A stretch of DNA of 64,000 bases from Oceanospirillum sp048270425 (GTDB lineage: Bacteria; Pseudomonadota; Gammaproteobacteria; Pseudomonadales; Halomonadaceae): assembly GCA_048270425.1 (NCBI GenBank), contig JBLWSY010000002.1, positions 186,001 to 250,000 on the forward strand, given 5' to 3'. A model generated the notes under the pieces. That model ran no database searches. It was not told the DNA's origin and saw nothing but the letters and a program-made list of their open reading frames with translations. A program made the position numbers and the translations under genes. Below, one piece after another: positions 1 through 7,393 of the stretch (positions within the stretch are counted from its first letter, which is position 1; each line of letters begins with the position of its first letter).

Positions 1-76
1 GCTGGTGATGTTGCTTAACCTGTTGGCTAAAAAGAAAAGTCAGCCGGAAGGTAATGGCGCTGAAGTTTCGCAATAA
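1..76 (+). CDS. C-terminal tail of an upstream gene (possibly dnaG), partial
   Basis: An open frame enters from the left edge and stops at TAA 74-76, giving a 24-residue tail with a hydrophobic start (LVMLLNLLAKKK) and a polar end. The sequence is too short to identify. dnaG (primase) normally precedes rpoD in gammaproteobacteria, and a helical C-terminus would fit its helicase-binding domain, but this rests on position only. Confidence 0.4.
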   Translation, partial: LVMLLNLLAKKKSQPEGNGAEVSQ

Positions 77-108
77 TTTAGAATCGGGTGGAAGTCAAGG
101 CCGAATTA

Positions 109-135
109 TGCTAAATTTGAACGCTTAGCATTTTT
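109..135 (+). terminator. Weak hairpin plus T-run between the upstream gene and rpoD
   Basis: TGCTAA (109-114) pairs with TTAGCA (125-130) around a 10-nt loop and is followed by five T. It could be a partial terminator that lowers read-through into rpoD, as is known in the E. coli dnaG-rpoD operon. The stem is short, so the call is tentative. Confidence 0.35.
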
Positions 136-175
136 CCCACCTCGTTCTTTGCACTACATTTGAGATAGGGTATCT

Positions 176-1996
176 ATGGCTGGAAATGAGCAGCAACAGT
201 CGCGCTTGAAGGAATTGATCGCCCGCGGAAAGGAACAGGGCTACCTCACTTACGCAGAAGTAAATGACCACCTCCCGGAAGATATTTCAGACCCAGATCA
301 GGTCGAAGATATCATTCGTATGATCAACGACATGGGTATCAGTGTTTCCGAGGAAGCGCCTGATGCAGAAACCCTGTTGATGACCGATGGTGATTCTTCA
401 ACGGATGAAGTTGTCGCAGAAGAAGCTGTAGCGGCCCTTGCTGCAGTGGAGTCCGATGTAGGCCGTACCACTGACCCTGTCCGTATGTACATGCGTGAAA
501 TGGGTACTGTAGAGCTTCTGACCCGTGAAGGCGAGATTGTTATCGCTAAGCGTATCGAAGAAGGTCTGCGTGAAGTGATGCACGCTGTGTCATACCTGCC
601 GGGCACGATTCAGAATGTGCTGGATATTTACGAACAAACCCAGACGGAAGAAGGTCGCCTGAGTGATCTGTTGATCGGTTATATTGATCCGGATGATGGT
701 GAAGTCCCGGCTGGTCCTGTAGCAAGTGCAAAGTCCGATGACGACGATGACGGCGATCTGGATGATGAGGAAGAAACCGAAAGCGGTCCTGATCCGGAAG
801 AAGCGCGTATTCGATTTACCCGTCTGAAAGAGCTGCATGACGCTGTTCTGGAAGCTGGTGAGAAGAAAGGCACAGACAGTGCTGAGTATCAGGCTGCTCA
901 GTTGGCTATGGCCGACTATTTTGCACCGATCAAGCTGACGCCTAAGAATTTTGATGCCATGGTTGCCCGCGTGCGCAACAGCATGGATGAGATCCGCAAG
1001 CAGGAACGTCGTGTCATGCAGCTTTGCGTACGTAAAGCTAAGATGACCCGTAAAGAGTTCATCACCTCCTTCCCGGGCAATGAGACCAACCTGGAATGGC
1101 TGGATAACGTTCTGGCGGATAAGCCTAAGTATGCTGATGCTCTGGAAGCACTGCGTATTGAGATCCTGCGTTGTCAGCGTAAGATTCTGGCAGTAGAGAA
1201 AGATGTCAGTCTGAACCTTAGCGAGATCAAAGAAGTTAACCGTCGTATGTCGATCGGTGAAGCTAAAGCCCGTCGCGCTAAGAAAGAGATGGTTGAGGCG
1301 AACCTGCGTCTGGTTATCTCTATTGCGAAAAAGTACACCAACCGTGGGCTCCAGTTCCTGGATCTGATTCAGGAAGGCAACATCGGTCTGATGAAAGCGG
1401 TAGACAAATTTGAATACCGTCGTGGTTACAAGTTCTCCACCTATGCAACCTGGTGGATTCGTCAGGCGATTACCCGTTCTATTGCTGACCAGGCACGTAC
1501 TATTCGTATTCCGGTACACATGATCGAAACGATCAACAAGCTGAACCGCGTGTCCCGCCAGATGCTTCAGGAGATGGGCCGTGAGCCGACCCCGGAAGAG
1601 CTGGGCGAACGTATGGAGATGCCGGAAGATAAAGTACGTAAAGTCCTGAAGATCGCGAAAGAGCCGATCTCCATGGAAACGCCGATTGGTGATGATGAAG
1701 ATTCACATCTGGGCGACTTTATCGAAGATACCGGTACCGATTCTCCGATCGATACGGCAACCGGTGAAGGTCTGATTGAGGCGACACGCTCCGTTCTGAG
1801 TGGTCTGACCGGCCGTGAAGCGAAAGTACTGCGTATGCGTTTTGGTATCGATATGAATACCGATCATACTCTGGAAGAAGTGGGTAAACAGTTTGATGTA
1901 ACCCGTGAGCGTATTCGTCAGATTGAGGCGAAAGCGCTGCGTAAGCTGCGTCATCCAACCCGCTCTGAGCATCTGCGCAGCTTTATCGACGAATAA
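176..1996 (+). CDS. rpoD: RNA polymerase primary sigma factor RpoD (sigma-70)
   Basis: Housekeeping sigma factor that directs RNA polymerase to -35/-10 promoters. The 606 residues match the usual size of gammaproteobacterial RpoD. The N-terminal region 1.1 begins at the first ATG (QSRLKELIARGKEQGYLTYA). Region 1.2 carries the DPVRMYMREMG motif. A very acidic stretch lies at about residues 186-208 in the non-conserved region. Regions 2.1-2.4 contain NLRLVISIAKKYTNRGLQFLDL and FSTYATWWIRQAI, and region 4.2 near residue 575 has TRERIRQIEAKALRKLRHP. It is followed by its own strong terminator. No anomaly seen. Confidence 0.98.
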   Translation: MAGNEQQQSRLKELIARGKEQGYLTYAEVNDHLPEDISDPDQVEDIIRMINDMGISVSEEAPDAETLLMTDGDSSTDEVVAEEAVAALAAVESDVGRTTDPVRMYMREMGTVELLTREGEIVIAKRIEEGLREVMHAVSYLPGTIQNVLDIYEQTQTEEGRLSDLLIGYIDPDDGEVPAGPVASAKSDDDDDGDLDDEEETESGPDPEEARIRFTRLKELHDAVLEAGEKKGTDSAEYQAAQLAMADYFAPIKLTPKNFDAMVARVRNSMDEIRKQERRVMQLCVRKAKMTRKEFITSFPGNETNLEWLDNVLADKPKYADALEALRIEILRCQRKILAVEKDVSLNLSEIKEVNRRMSIGEAKARRAKKEMVEANLRLVISIAKKYTNRGLQFLDLIQEGNIGLMKAVDKFEYRRGYKFSTYATWWIRQAITRSIADQARTIRIPVHMIETINKLNRVSRQMLQEMGREPTPEELGERMEMPEDKVRKVLKIAKEPISMETPIGDDEDSHLGDFIEDTGTDSPIDTATGEGLIEATRSVLSGLTGREAKVLRMRFGIDMNTDHTLEEVGKQFDVTRERIRQIEAKALRKLRHPTRSEHLRSFIDE

Positions 1997-2031
1997 GTCG
2001 ATACCCTTAGCGCATTTTGCTCAACATGAAA

Positions 2032-2057
2032 GCCTCGCACGTTGCGAGGCTTTTTTG
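2032..2057 (+). terminator. Rho-independent terminator of rpoD
   Basis: GCCTCGCA (2032-2039) pairs perfectly with TGCGAGGC (2043-2050) around a 3-nt loop, followed by TTTTTT. Confidence 0.9.
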
Positions 2058-2286
2058 TGAAGATAAATCAATATCTGCCTGTAAAGGGATGTTACGCGGA
2101 TTAATTAAGATAATGCTCTGATATATCAGAGTGTTATTAAGATTCTTTTTGTATCTATCTAATTGATTGTTACTAATAAGAATTAAGTCACATGATTTGG
2201 CTGTGAAAAAGCGAATAAATTCCGCCATAATAGTTTTATCAATTGTTTAATTAATTCTATGTGAATCTGCCCTTTTAAGGTCTTTT

Positions 2287-3072
2287 ATGGAAACGCCATC
2301 CGTCAGTAGTGCATCGCGATATAGTCGCCTTGTTCAGGATTACCGCGAGAAAGAGCGCGCGGCTGATTCTGTGAACGCTTCTTCTGTGGAAAAAGCTGAA
2401 GCAGAGAAGGAGAAGGCGAGTCTTGAGCGCGAAAAGCAACAGGTTATCTCTGAGCTTTCCAAGCGCGATCAGGAAGTCCGTACTCATGAACAGGCTCACG
2501 CCTCTGTTGGTGGCCGTTACGCATCGGCTCCTTCCTATGAGATGACCGAAGGCCCTGACGGACGAGAATATGCCGTCGGTGGTCATGTCACCATTGATAC
2601 TTCACCGATTGCTGATGATCCTGAGGCGACACTTGATAAATCTCAGGTTGTTGAACGGGCGGCACTGGCTCCTGCTCAGCCGTCTGAACAGGATCTGAAA
2701 GTTGCATCAGAAGCTCGCGCTATGGGTAATGAAGCCCGGATCAGTATTCGAGAGCAGGACTATCTGGAGCGTACAGAAGCCCTTGAGGGCTCAGATGAAT
2801 CAGAAGAGCTGGACGGTGCGGAAGACACAGAAGAAGAAAATGGCCCTAAGCTATTTGGTGAAGATGCTGAAGATAACCCGTTACCTTCCGGTATGTACAA
2901 GGAGCCAAAAAGTTTTTCCTTTGGCCTGAGCTTCCCACAGACTTTTGTGGGGGCTGACCAGCAGATGGCAGCGGGAATGACACCAGCCCAGCAGTTGAAG
3001 GACAGATTTGATACCTTGGGGCTGAGCTATCCGCCTGCAGTGACCGGTCAACAGGTTGCTACATCAGCCTGA
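2287..3072 (+). CDS. Putative metalloprotease of the SprA-related family (PF12118-like)
   Basis: A 261-residue protein whose central part carries HEQAH (residues 67-71), an HExxH zinc-protease signature inside a block RTHEQAHASVGG that I associate with the SprA-related / CJM1_0395 putative metalloprotease family. The N-terminal 60 residues are charged and predicted coiled coil (EKAEAEKEKASLEREKQQ). After the motif comes a GPDGREYAVGGHV segment, then an acidic, low-complexity middle (about 175-205) and a Gln/Pro-rich tail. No signal peptide or membrane segment is visible, so it is probably cytoplasmic. Family function is not established; no substrate can be inferred. It is a single gene with its own terminator. 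Confidence 0.75.
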   Translation: METPSVSSASRYSRLVQDYREKERAADSVNASSVEKAEAEKEKASLEREKQQVISELSKRDQEVRTHEQAHASVGGRYASAPSYEMTEGPDGREYAVGGHVTIDTSPIADDPEATLDKSQVVERAALAPAQPSEQDLKVASEARAMGNEARISIREQDYLERTEALEGSDESEELDGAEDTEEENGPKLFGEDAEDNPLPSGMYKEPKSFSFGLSFPQTFVGADQQMAAGMTPAQQLKDRFDTLGLSYPPAVTGQQVATSA

Positions 3073-3083
3073 CAAATAAACTG

Positions 3084-3106
3084 AAAGCCCCGTTAGGGGC
3101 TTTTTT
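3084..3106 (+). terminator. Rho-independent terminator
   Basis: AAAGCCCC (3084-3091) pairs with GGGGCTTT (3096-3103) around GTTA, running into six T. Confidence 0.9.
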
Positions 3107-3163
3107 GCGTTTACGGGACAGTGAAACGCGACCATCCGGACAGTAATTTTCACAAAATACCTC

Positions 3164-3192
3164 TTGACCCTGATCTTCGTCTGTCTTAAGTT
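3164..3192 (+). promoter_or_regulatory. Possible promoter of the first acyl-CoA dehydrogenase
   Basis: TTGACC (3164-3169), a 17-nt spacer and TAAGTT (3187-3192). The -35 is good, the -10 poor (3/6). The PsrA-like palindrome begins at the last base of the -10, where a repressor would block initiation. Confidence 0.35.
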
Positions 3193-3209
3193 TCAAACAT
3201 ACGTTTGAA
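3192..3209. promoter_or_regulatory. PsrA-like operator: perfect 7-4-7 palindrome
   Basis: TTCAAAC-ATAC-GTTTGAA is a perfect inverted repeat. It contains the CAAAC-N4-GTTTG core known for PsrA, the TetR-type fatty-acid-responsive regulator of beta-oxidation genes in pseudomonads. It sits 108 nt before a FadE-like gene, which fits repression relieved by long-chain acyl-CoA or fatty acid. The binding protein is not in this window. Confidence 0.65.
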
Positions 3210-3316
3210 TCAGTTTTGCCTTTATTTGACCTGTCCAGCTTCAACCTGAGACTTTTCTTAGAAGCTTACGGTCAAACAACAAGAATGCTTGCACAACAAG
3301 AACAGCCGAGGTCGAT

Positions 3317-5122
3317 ATGCCAACATATAAAGCTCCCCTGCGTGATATCCGTTTTGTTATGGATGAGATGCTGGATTTCCCTTCTCATTATGCGCAATTG
3401 CCAAACGGGGATGAGGCATCTCCGGAAATTGTTAACGCTATTCTGGAAGAGGGTGCTAAGTTCTCTGAAGAAGTTCTGACGCCTCTGAATCAGGTTGGTG
3501 ACAGCGAAGGTTGTCAGTACAAGGATGGCGAAGTAACAACACCAACTGGTTTTAAAGAAGCCTACAAGCAGTACGTTGAGGGTGGCTGGCCATCCATGAC
3601 TCAGGACACTCGCTACGGCGGTCAGGGGCTGCCTCAGTCTCTGGGTATGGTTCTTAATGAGATGATTTGTTCATCGAACCTGTCCTGGGGTATGTATCCG
3701 GGGCTGTCTCACGGTGCGATGGATGCCCTGCTGCACCATGGTACTGAAGAGCAGAAAGAGCTTTACCTGACCAAGATGATCGAAGGTAGCTGGACTGGCA
3801 CCATGTGTCTGACCGAGCCTCATTGTGGTACTGATCTGGGTCTGATCCGCACGAAAGCAGAACCTCAGGCGGATGGTTCTTACGCGGTAAGCGGCACCAA
3901 GATCTTCATCTCTGCCGGTGAGCACGACATGTCTGACAACATCGTGCATCTGGTATTGGCAAAACTGCCGGGCGCTCCTGAGGGCTCTAAAGGTATTTCT
4001 CTGTTTATCGTGCCTAAGCTTACTCCTGATACAAACGGTGAAGCGGGTGAACGCAATGGTGTTCAGTGTGGTTCCATCGAGCACAAGATGGGTATCCACG
4101 GTAACAGCACCTGTGTAATGAACTTTGATAATGCTAAAGGCTACATCATTGGCGAGCCGAACAAAGGCTTGTCCTATATGTTCGTAATGATGAATGCTGC
4201 CCGTATTGGTGTGGGTATTCAGGGTCTGGGTCTGACGGAAGTTTCTTTCCAGAATGCACTGGCTTATGCCCGTGATCGTCTGCAGATGCGCTCGCTGAGT
4301 GGCCCTAAAGCACCAGAGAAGGCAGCAGATCCTATTATCGTACACCCTGATGTACGTCGTATGCTGCTGACGCAGAAAGCTTTCGCAGAAGGTGGTCGTG
4401 CGCTGATTTACTACACCGCACAGCTGATCGATCAGGTTTCTGCAGGTGGTGAAGCAGGTAAAGAGGCTGATGAGCTGCTGGGTCTGCTGACGCCAATTGT
4501 TAAAGCCTTCCTGACCGAAGCGGGTTTTGAAGCGACTAACGAAGGTATCCAGATCTTCGGTGGTCACGGCTTTATCCACGAGTGGGGTATGGAGCAGTTT
4601 GTACGTGATGCCCGTATCACTCGTTTGTATGAAGGTACAACCGGTATTCAGGCGCTGGATCTTCTGGGTCGTAAGATTCTGATGAATCAGGGTGAAAGTC
4701 TGCGTAAGTTCACTAAGCAGGTTCACAAATTCTGTCAGGCTGAGGAAGGCAACTCCGGCATGGCTAAGTTTGTAACTCCTCTGGCTAAGCTGAACAAAGA
4801 GTGGGGCGACGTCACCATGCAGATCGGTATGAAAGCGATGCAGAACCGCGATGAGGTTGGTGCTGCTTCCGTGGATTACCTGATGTACTCCGGTTACGTG
4901 ACCCTGGCTTACTTCTGGGCGCAGGCTGCTAAAGTCGCTCAGGAAGCACTGGCTAACGGCACTACAGAAACCGCGTTCTACAAAGGCAAGCTGGCGACTG
5001 CTGAATTCTACTTCAGCAAGCTTCTGCCACGTACCAAAGCTCTGGTTGCGACCATGGCTGAAGGTGGTGATAGCCTGATGGCAATGGATGCAGATCAGTT
5101 CGGTGCAGGCTTCGAAATCTGA
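3317..5122 (+). CDS. Acyl-CoA dehydrogenase, long FadE-like form (copy 1)
   Basis: FAD-dependent dehydrogenase predicted to carry out the first step of fatty-acid beta-oxidation, acyl-CoA to trans-2-enoyl-CoA. The 601 residues are longer than classic 380-residue acyl-CoA dehydrogenases and match the gammaproteobacterial group with an added C-terminal domain. Visible motifs: MCLTEPHCGTDLGLIRTKA in the middle domain, IFGGHGFIHEWGMEQFVRDARI, and YEGTTGIQALDL, whose Glu near residue 439 is the expected catalytic base. The start ATG is fixed by alignment with the paralogue downstream (both begin with a KAPLRD block). The gene lies behind a PsrA-like palindrome and ends at a strong terminator, so it is probably transcribed alone. 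Chain-length specificity cannot be told from sequence. Confidence 0.93.
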   Translation: MPTYKAPLRDIRFVMDEMLDFPSHYAQLPNGDEASPEIVNAILEEGAKFSEEVLTPLNQVGDSEGCQYKDGEVTTPTGFKEAYKQYVEGGWPSMTQDTRYGGQGLPQSLGMVLNEMICSSNLSWGMYPGLSHGAMDALLHHGTEEQKELYLTKMIEGSWTGTMCLTEPHCGTDLGLIRTKAEPQADGSYAVSGTKIFISAGEHDMSDNIVHLVLAKLPGAPEGSKGISLFIVPKLTPDTNGEAGERNGVQCGSIEHKMGIHGNSTCVMNFDNAKGYIIGEPNKGLSYMFVMMNAARIGVGIQGLGLTEVSFQNALAYARDRLQMRSLSGPKAPEKAADPIIVHPDVRRMLLTQKAFAEGGRALIYYTAQLIDQVSAGGEAGKEADELLGLLTPIVKAFLTEAGFEATNEGIQIFGGHGFIHEWGMEQFVRDARITRLYEGTTGIQALDLLGRKILMNQGESLRKFTKQVHKFCQAEEGNSGMAKFVTPLAKLNKEWGDVTMQIGMKAMQNRDEVGAASVDYLMYSGYVTLAYFWAQAAKVAQEALANGTTETAFYKGKLATAEFYFSKLLPRTKALVATMAEGGDSLMAMDADQFGAGFEI

Positions 5123-5158
5123 TCCTGTTACGATGCTGGTTTGTTTCTGACGACTGTT

Positions 5159-5183
5159 GCGGGCCAGGGAGGGCCCGCTTTTT
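5159..5183 (+). terminator. Rho-independent terminator after acyl-CoA dehydrogenase copy 1
   Basis: GCGGGCC (5159-5165) pairs with GGCCCGC (5172-5178) around a 6-nt loop, followed by five T. Confidence 0.88.
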
Positions 5184-5485
5184 AATTTCATTTTTATAGA
5201 CCTAAGAATAAAGCTGTTTTCCTTGACTTTGCTGCAGTTTGCGTCAGATCTATCCTGCGTCGCAAAATGGCTGAAACCCTCATAAAACCTGAACCCGTAA
5301 GTCACACTGCGAGCTGGTAGCAGCATCTTCCATTCAGTAATATGACCGAAATCTAAAATCTGGTCGAATTTTTTAAAGGGACTTTCCCAAGACCGGATCC
5401 CGTTATCTCTAATTGCTTTCGGCAATTCCTGCTTGATGCTGAAATCAATTAAAAGAATCAAGAGAACCAAGAGGAAGTACGCCCC
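5184..5485. other. Intergenic region between the two acyl-CoA dehydrogenases
   Basis: About 300 nt without a credible gene. It holds a small hairpin, AATTGC (5411-5416) with GCAATT (5422-5427) around a 5-nt loop, and an A/G-rich ribosome-binding region (AAGAGGAAG) just before the next ATG. I see no CAAAC-N4-GTTTG palindrome here, unlike the region before copy 1. No clear consensus promoter was assigned. Confidence 0.6.
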
Positions 5486-7282
5486 ATGGCAAAATATAAA
5501 GCTCCCTTACGCGACATGCGTTTTGTTCTGAACGAAGTTTTTGAAGCTGACAAACTCTGGTCTTCCATGCCGGCGACTCAGGAAGTGACCCCTGATCTGG
5601 TTGACGCAATCCTGGAAGAAGGTGCCAAGGTTAACGAAAACGAGCTGTTTCCTCTGAACCGCACCGGTGATGAAGAAGGCTGTCAGTTTAACGATGGCGA
5701 AGTAACCACACCAAAAGGTTTCAAAGAAGCGTTTCAGCTGATGGCTGAAAGTGGCTGGTTAGGTCTGGGCGGCAACATTGATTTTGGCGGTCAGGGCATG
5801 CCAAAAATGCTGACCGTGCTGTTTGAAGAGATGCTGTATTCTTCCAACGCTTCTTTTGCGCTGTACCCTGCGCTGAACTCTGGCGCAACGCTGTGCCTGG
5901 ATAACCATGCCAGCGAGGAAATGAAAGAGCAGCTGCTGCCACCGATGTATGAAGGCCGCTGGTTGGGCACTATGTGTCTGACAGAGCCTCATTCCGGTAC
6001 TGACCTGGGCCTGATCCGTACTAAGGCAGAGCCTAACGCAGATGGCTCTTACAAGATCAGCGGTACCAAGATCTTTATCACCGGTGGTGAACATGATCTG
6101 TGTGAAAACATCATCCATCTGGTGCTGGCAAAACTGCCGGATGCGCCTGCGGGTTCCCGCGGTATCTCCCTGTTTATGGTACCTAAGTTCCTGATCAACG
6201 AAGACGGCTCTCTGGGCGAGCGCAACCCTGCATTCTGTGGTTCTATCGAGCACAAAATGGGTATTAAGGGTTCCGCAACCTGCGTAATGAACTTTGATGG
6301 TGCTCAGGGCTGGATGATCGGTGAGCCGAACAAAGGCCTGGCCTGCATGTTCACCATGATGAACTACGAGCGTCTGTCCATCGGCATTCAGGGCTTGGGT
6401 CTGGGTGAAGTTGCTTATCAGAGCGCTATGGACTTTGCCCAGGAGCGTATTCAGTCCCGTGCCCCAACCGGTGCTAAGTATCCTGAGAAAGCAGCAGACA
6501 ACATTCTTGTACATCCGGATGTTCGTCGTATGGCGCTGAACGTTCGAGCCTTCAATGAAGCGGGTCGTGCTTTTGCTTCTTATGTAGGCATGCAGCTGGA
6601 TATGTCCAAGTATCATGAAGATGCGGATGTCCGTAAAAAAGCAGCGGCACTGGTTGCTCTGATGACGCCTGTGGCGAAGTCTTACCTGACAGATCGTGGT
6701 CTGGACTGCACTATTGCCGCTCAGCAGATCTATGGCGGTCAGGGCTACATCCGCGAGTGGGGTGCAGAACAGTATGTTCGTGATGCCCGTATCGCGCAGA
6801 TCTACGAAGGCACTAACGGTATTCAGGCGCTGGACCTGATGGGCCGTAAAGTCGTTTCCAATAAGGGCGAATACGTAAAACTGTTCGAGCAGGATGTGCG
6901 CAGCTTTATCGAAACTAATGCAGACAATGCACTGGTTCAGCCTTATCTGGAAAAACTGTCTGCCGCTTTGGATACTCTGGTTCAGGTAACGGAAGGTGTT
7001 ATTGAGAAGTCAGCTTCTAACCCGGAAGAGATTGGTGCAGCTTCTCAGGATTATCTGGATCTGTTCGGTCTGGTAACGTACGCCTACATGTGGGCTCGTA
7101 TGGTATCTGTTGCTGCTCCGAAAGCGTCGGATGACACTAGTGGCTTCTACAGTGCCAAAGTAAAAGTTGCTAATTTCTTCTACGCTCGTGTTCTGCCTAA
7201 GGCGGCATCACTGGCCGCTCAGGTTAATGCTGGTGCAGAAACCCTGATGGATCTGGAAGAAGAGCTGTTCTACGGTGAGTAA
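5486..7282 (+). CDS. Acyl-CoA dehydrogenase, long FadE-like form (copy 2)
   Basis: Paralogue of the preceding gene with the same architecture and nearly the same length (598 residues): both share the KAPLRD start, MCLTEPHSGTDLGLIRTKA, FCGSIEHKMGIKG, and the C-terminal extension. The expected catalytic Glu lies in YEGTNGIQALDL near residue 441. It should catalyse acyl-CoA to 2-enoyl-CoA, perhaps with a different chain-length preference. It has its own 300-nt upstream region and its own terminator, so the two copies are probably regulated separately. Divergence is greatest in the substrate-facing regions and in the last 150 residues. Confidence 0.93.
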   Translation: MAKYKAPLRDMRFVLNEVFEADKLWSSMPATQEVTPDLVDAILEEGAKVNENELFPLNRTGDEEGCQFNDGEVTTPKGFKEAFQLMAESGWLGLGGNIDFGGQGMPKMLTVLFEEMLYSSNASFALYPALNSGATLCLDNHASEEMKEQLLPPMYEGRWLGTMCLTEPHSGTDLGLIRTKAEPNADGSYKISGTKIFITGGEHDLCENIIHLVLAKLPDAPAGSRGISLFMVPKFLINEDGSLGERNPAFCGSIEHKMGIKGSATCVMNFDGAQGWMIGEPNKGLACMFTMMNYERLSIGIQGLGLGEVAYQSAMDFAQERIQSRAPTGAKYPEKAADNILVHPDVRRMALNVRAFNEAGRAFASYVGMQLDMSKYHEDADVRKKAAALVALMTPVAKSYLTDRGLDCTIAAQQIYGGQGYIREWGAEQYVRDARIAQIYEGTNGIQALDLMGRKVVSNKGEYVKLFEQDVRSFIETNADNALVQPYLEKLSAALDTLVQVTEGVIEKSASNPEEIGAASQDYLDLFGLVTYAYMWARMVSVAAPKASDDTSGFYSAKVKVANFFYARVLPKAASLAAQVNAGAETLMDLEEELFYGE

Positions 7283-7308
7283 TCACTAAGAACATAGCAT
7301 CTGATCTG

Positions 7309-7345
7309 AAAAACCGGCTGAGGGTAAACCTTAGCCGGTTTTTTT
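7309..7345 (+). terminator. Rho-independent terminator after acyl-CoA dehydrogenase copy 2
   Basis: A long stem, AACCGGCTGAGG (7312-7323) with CCTTAGCCGGTT (7329-7340), with one wobble pair and a GTAAA loop, then five more T. Flanking A and T runs make it usable in both directions, which suits the convergent gene next door. Confidence 0.88.
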
Positions 7346-7393
7346 ATGCCTGTTGATCCGCGAAAGTAATTTGAAAGAAAACTGCAGTGAGCT

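Noticed and set aside
590..1519. Open frame antisense to rpoD (309 codons)
   Set aside because: Antisense shadow of rpoD. No start signal and no domain.
2007..2228. Short minus-strand open frame after rpoD
   Set aside because: AT-rich intergenic sequence; it includes the rpoD terminator.
3671..5470. Long open frame antisense to acyl-CoA dehydrogenase copy 1 (599 codons)
   Set aside because: It is the shadow of a strongly codon-biased gene. Its translation has low-complexity His/Gln/Thr-rich composition and no recognisable domain, and the sense gene is certain.
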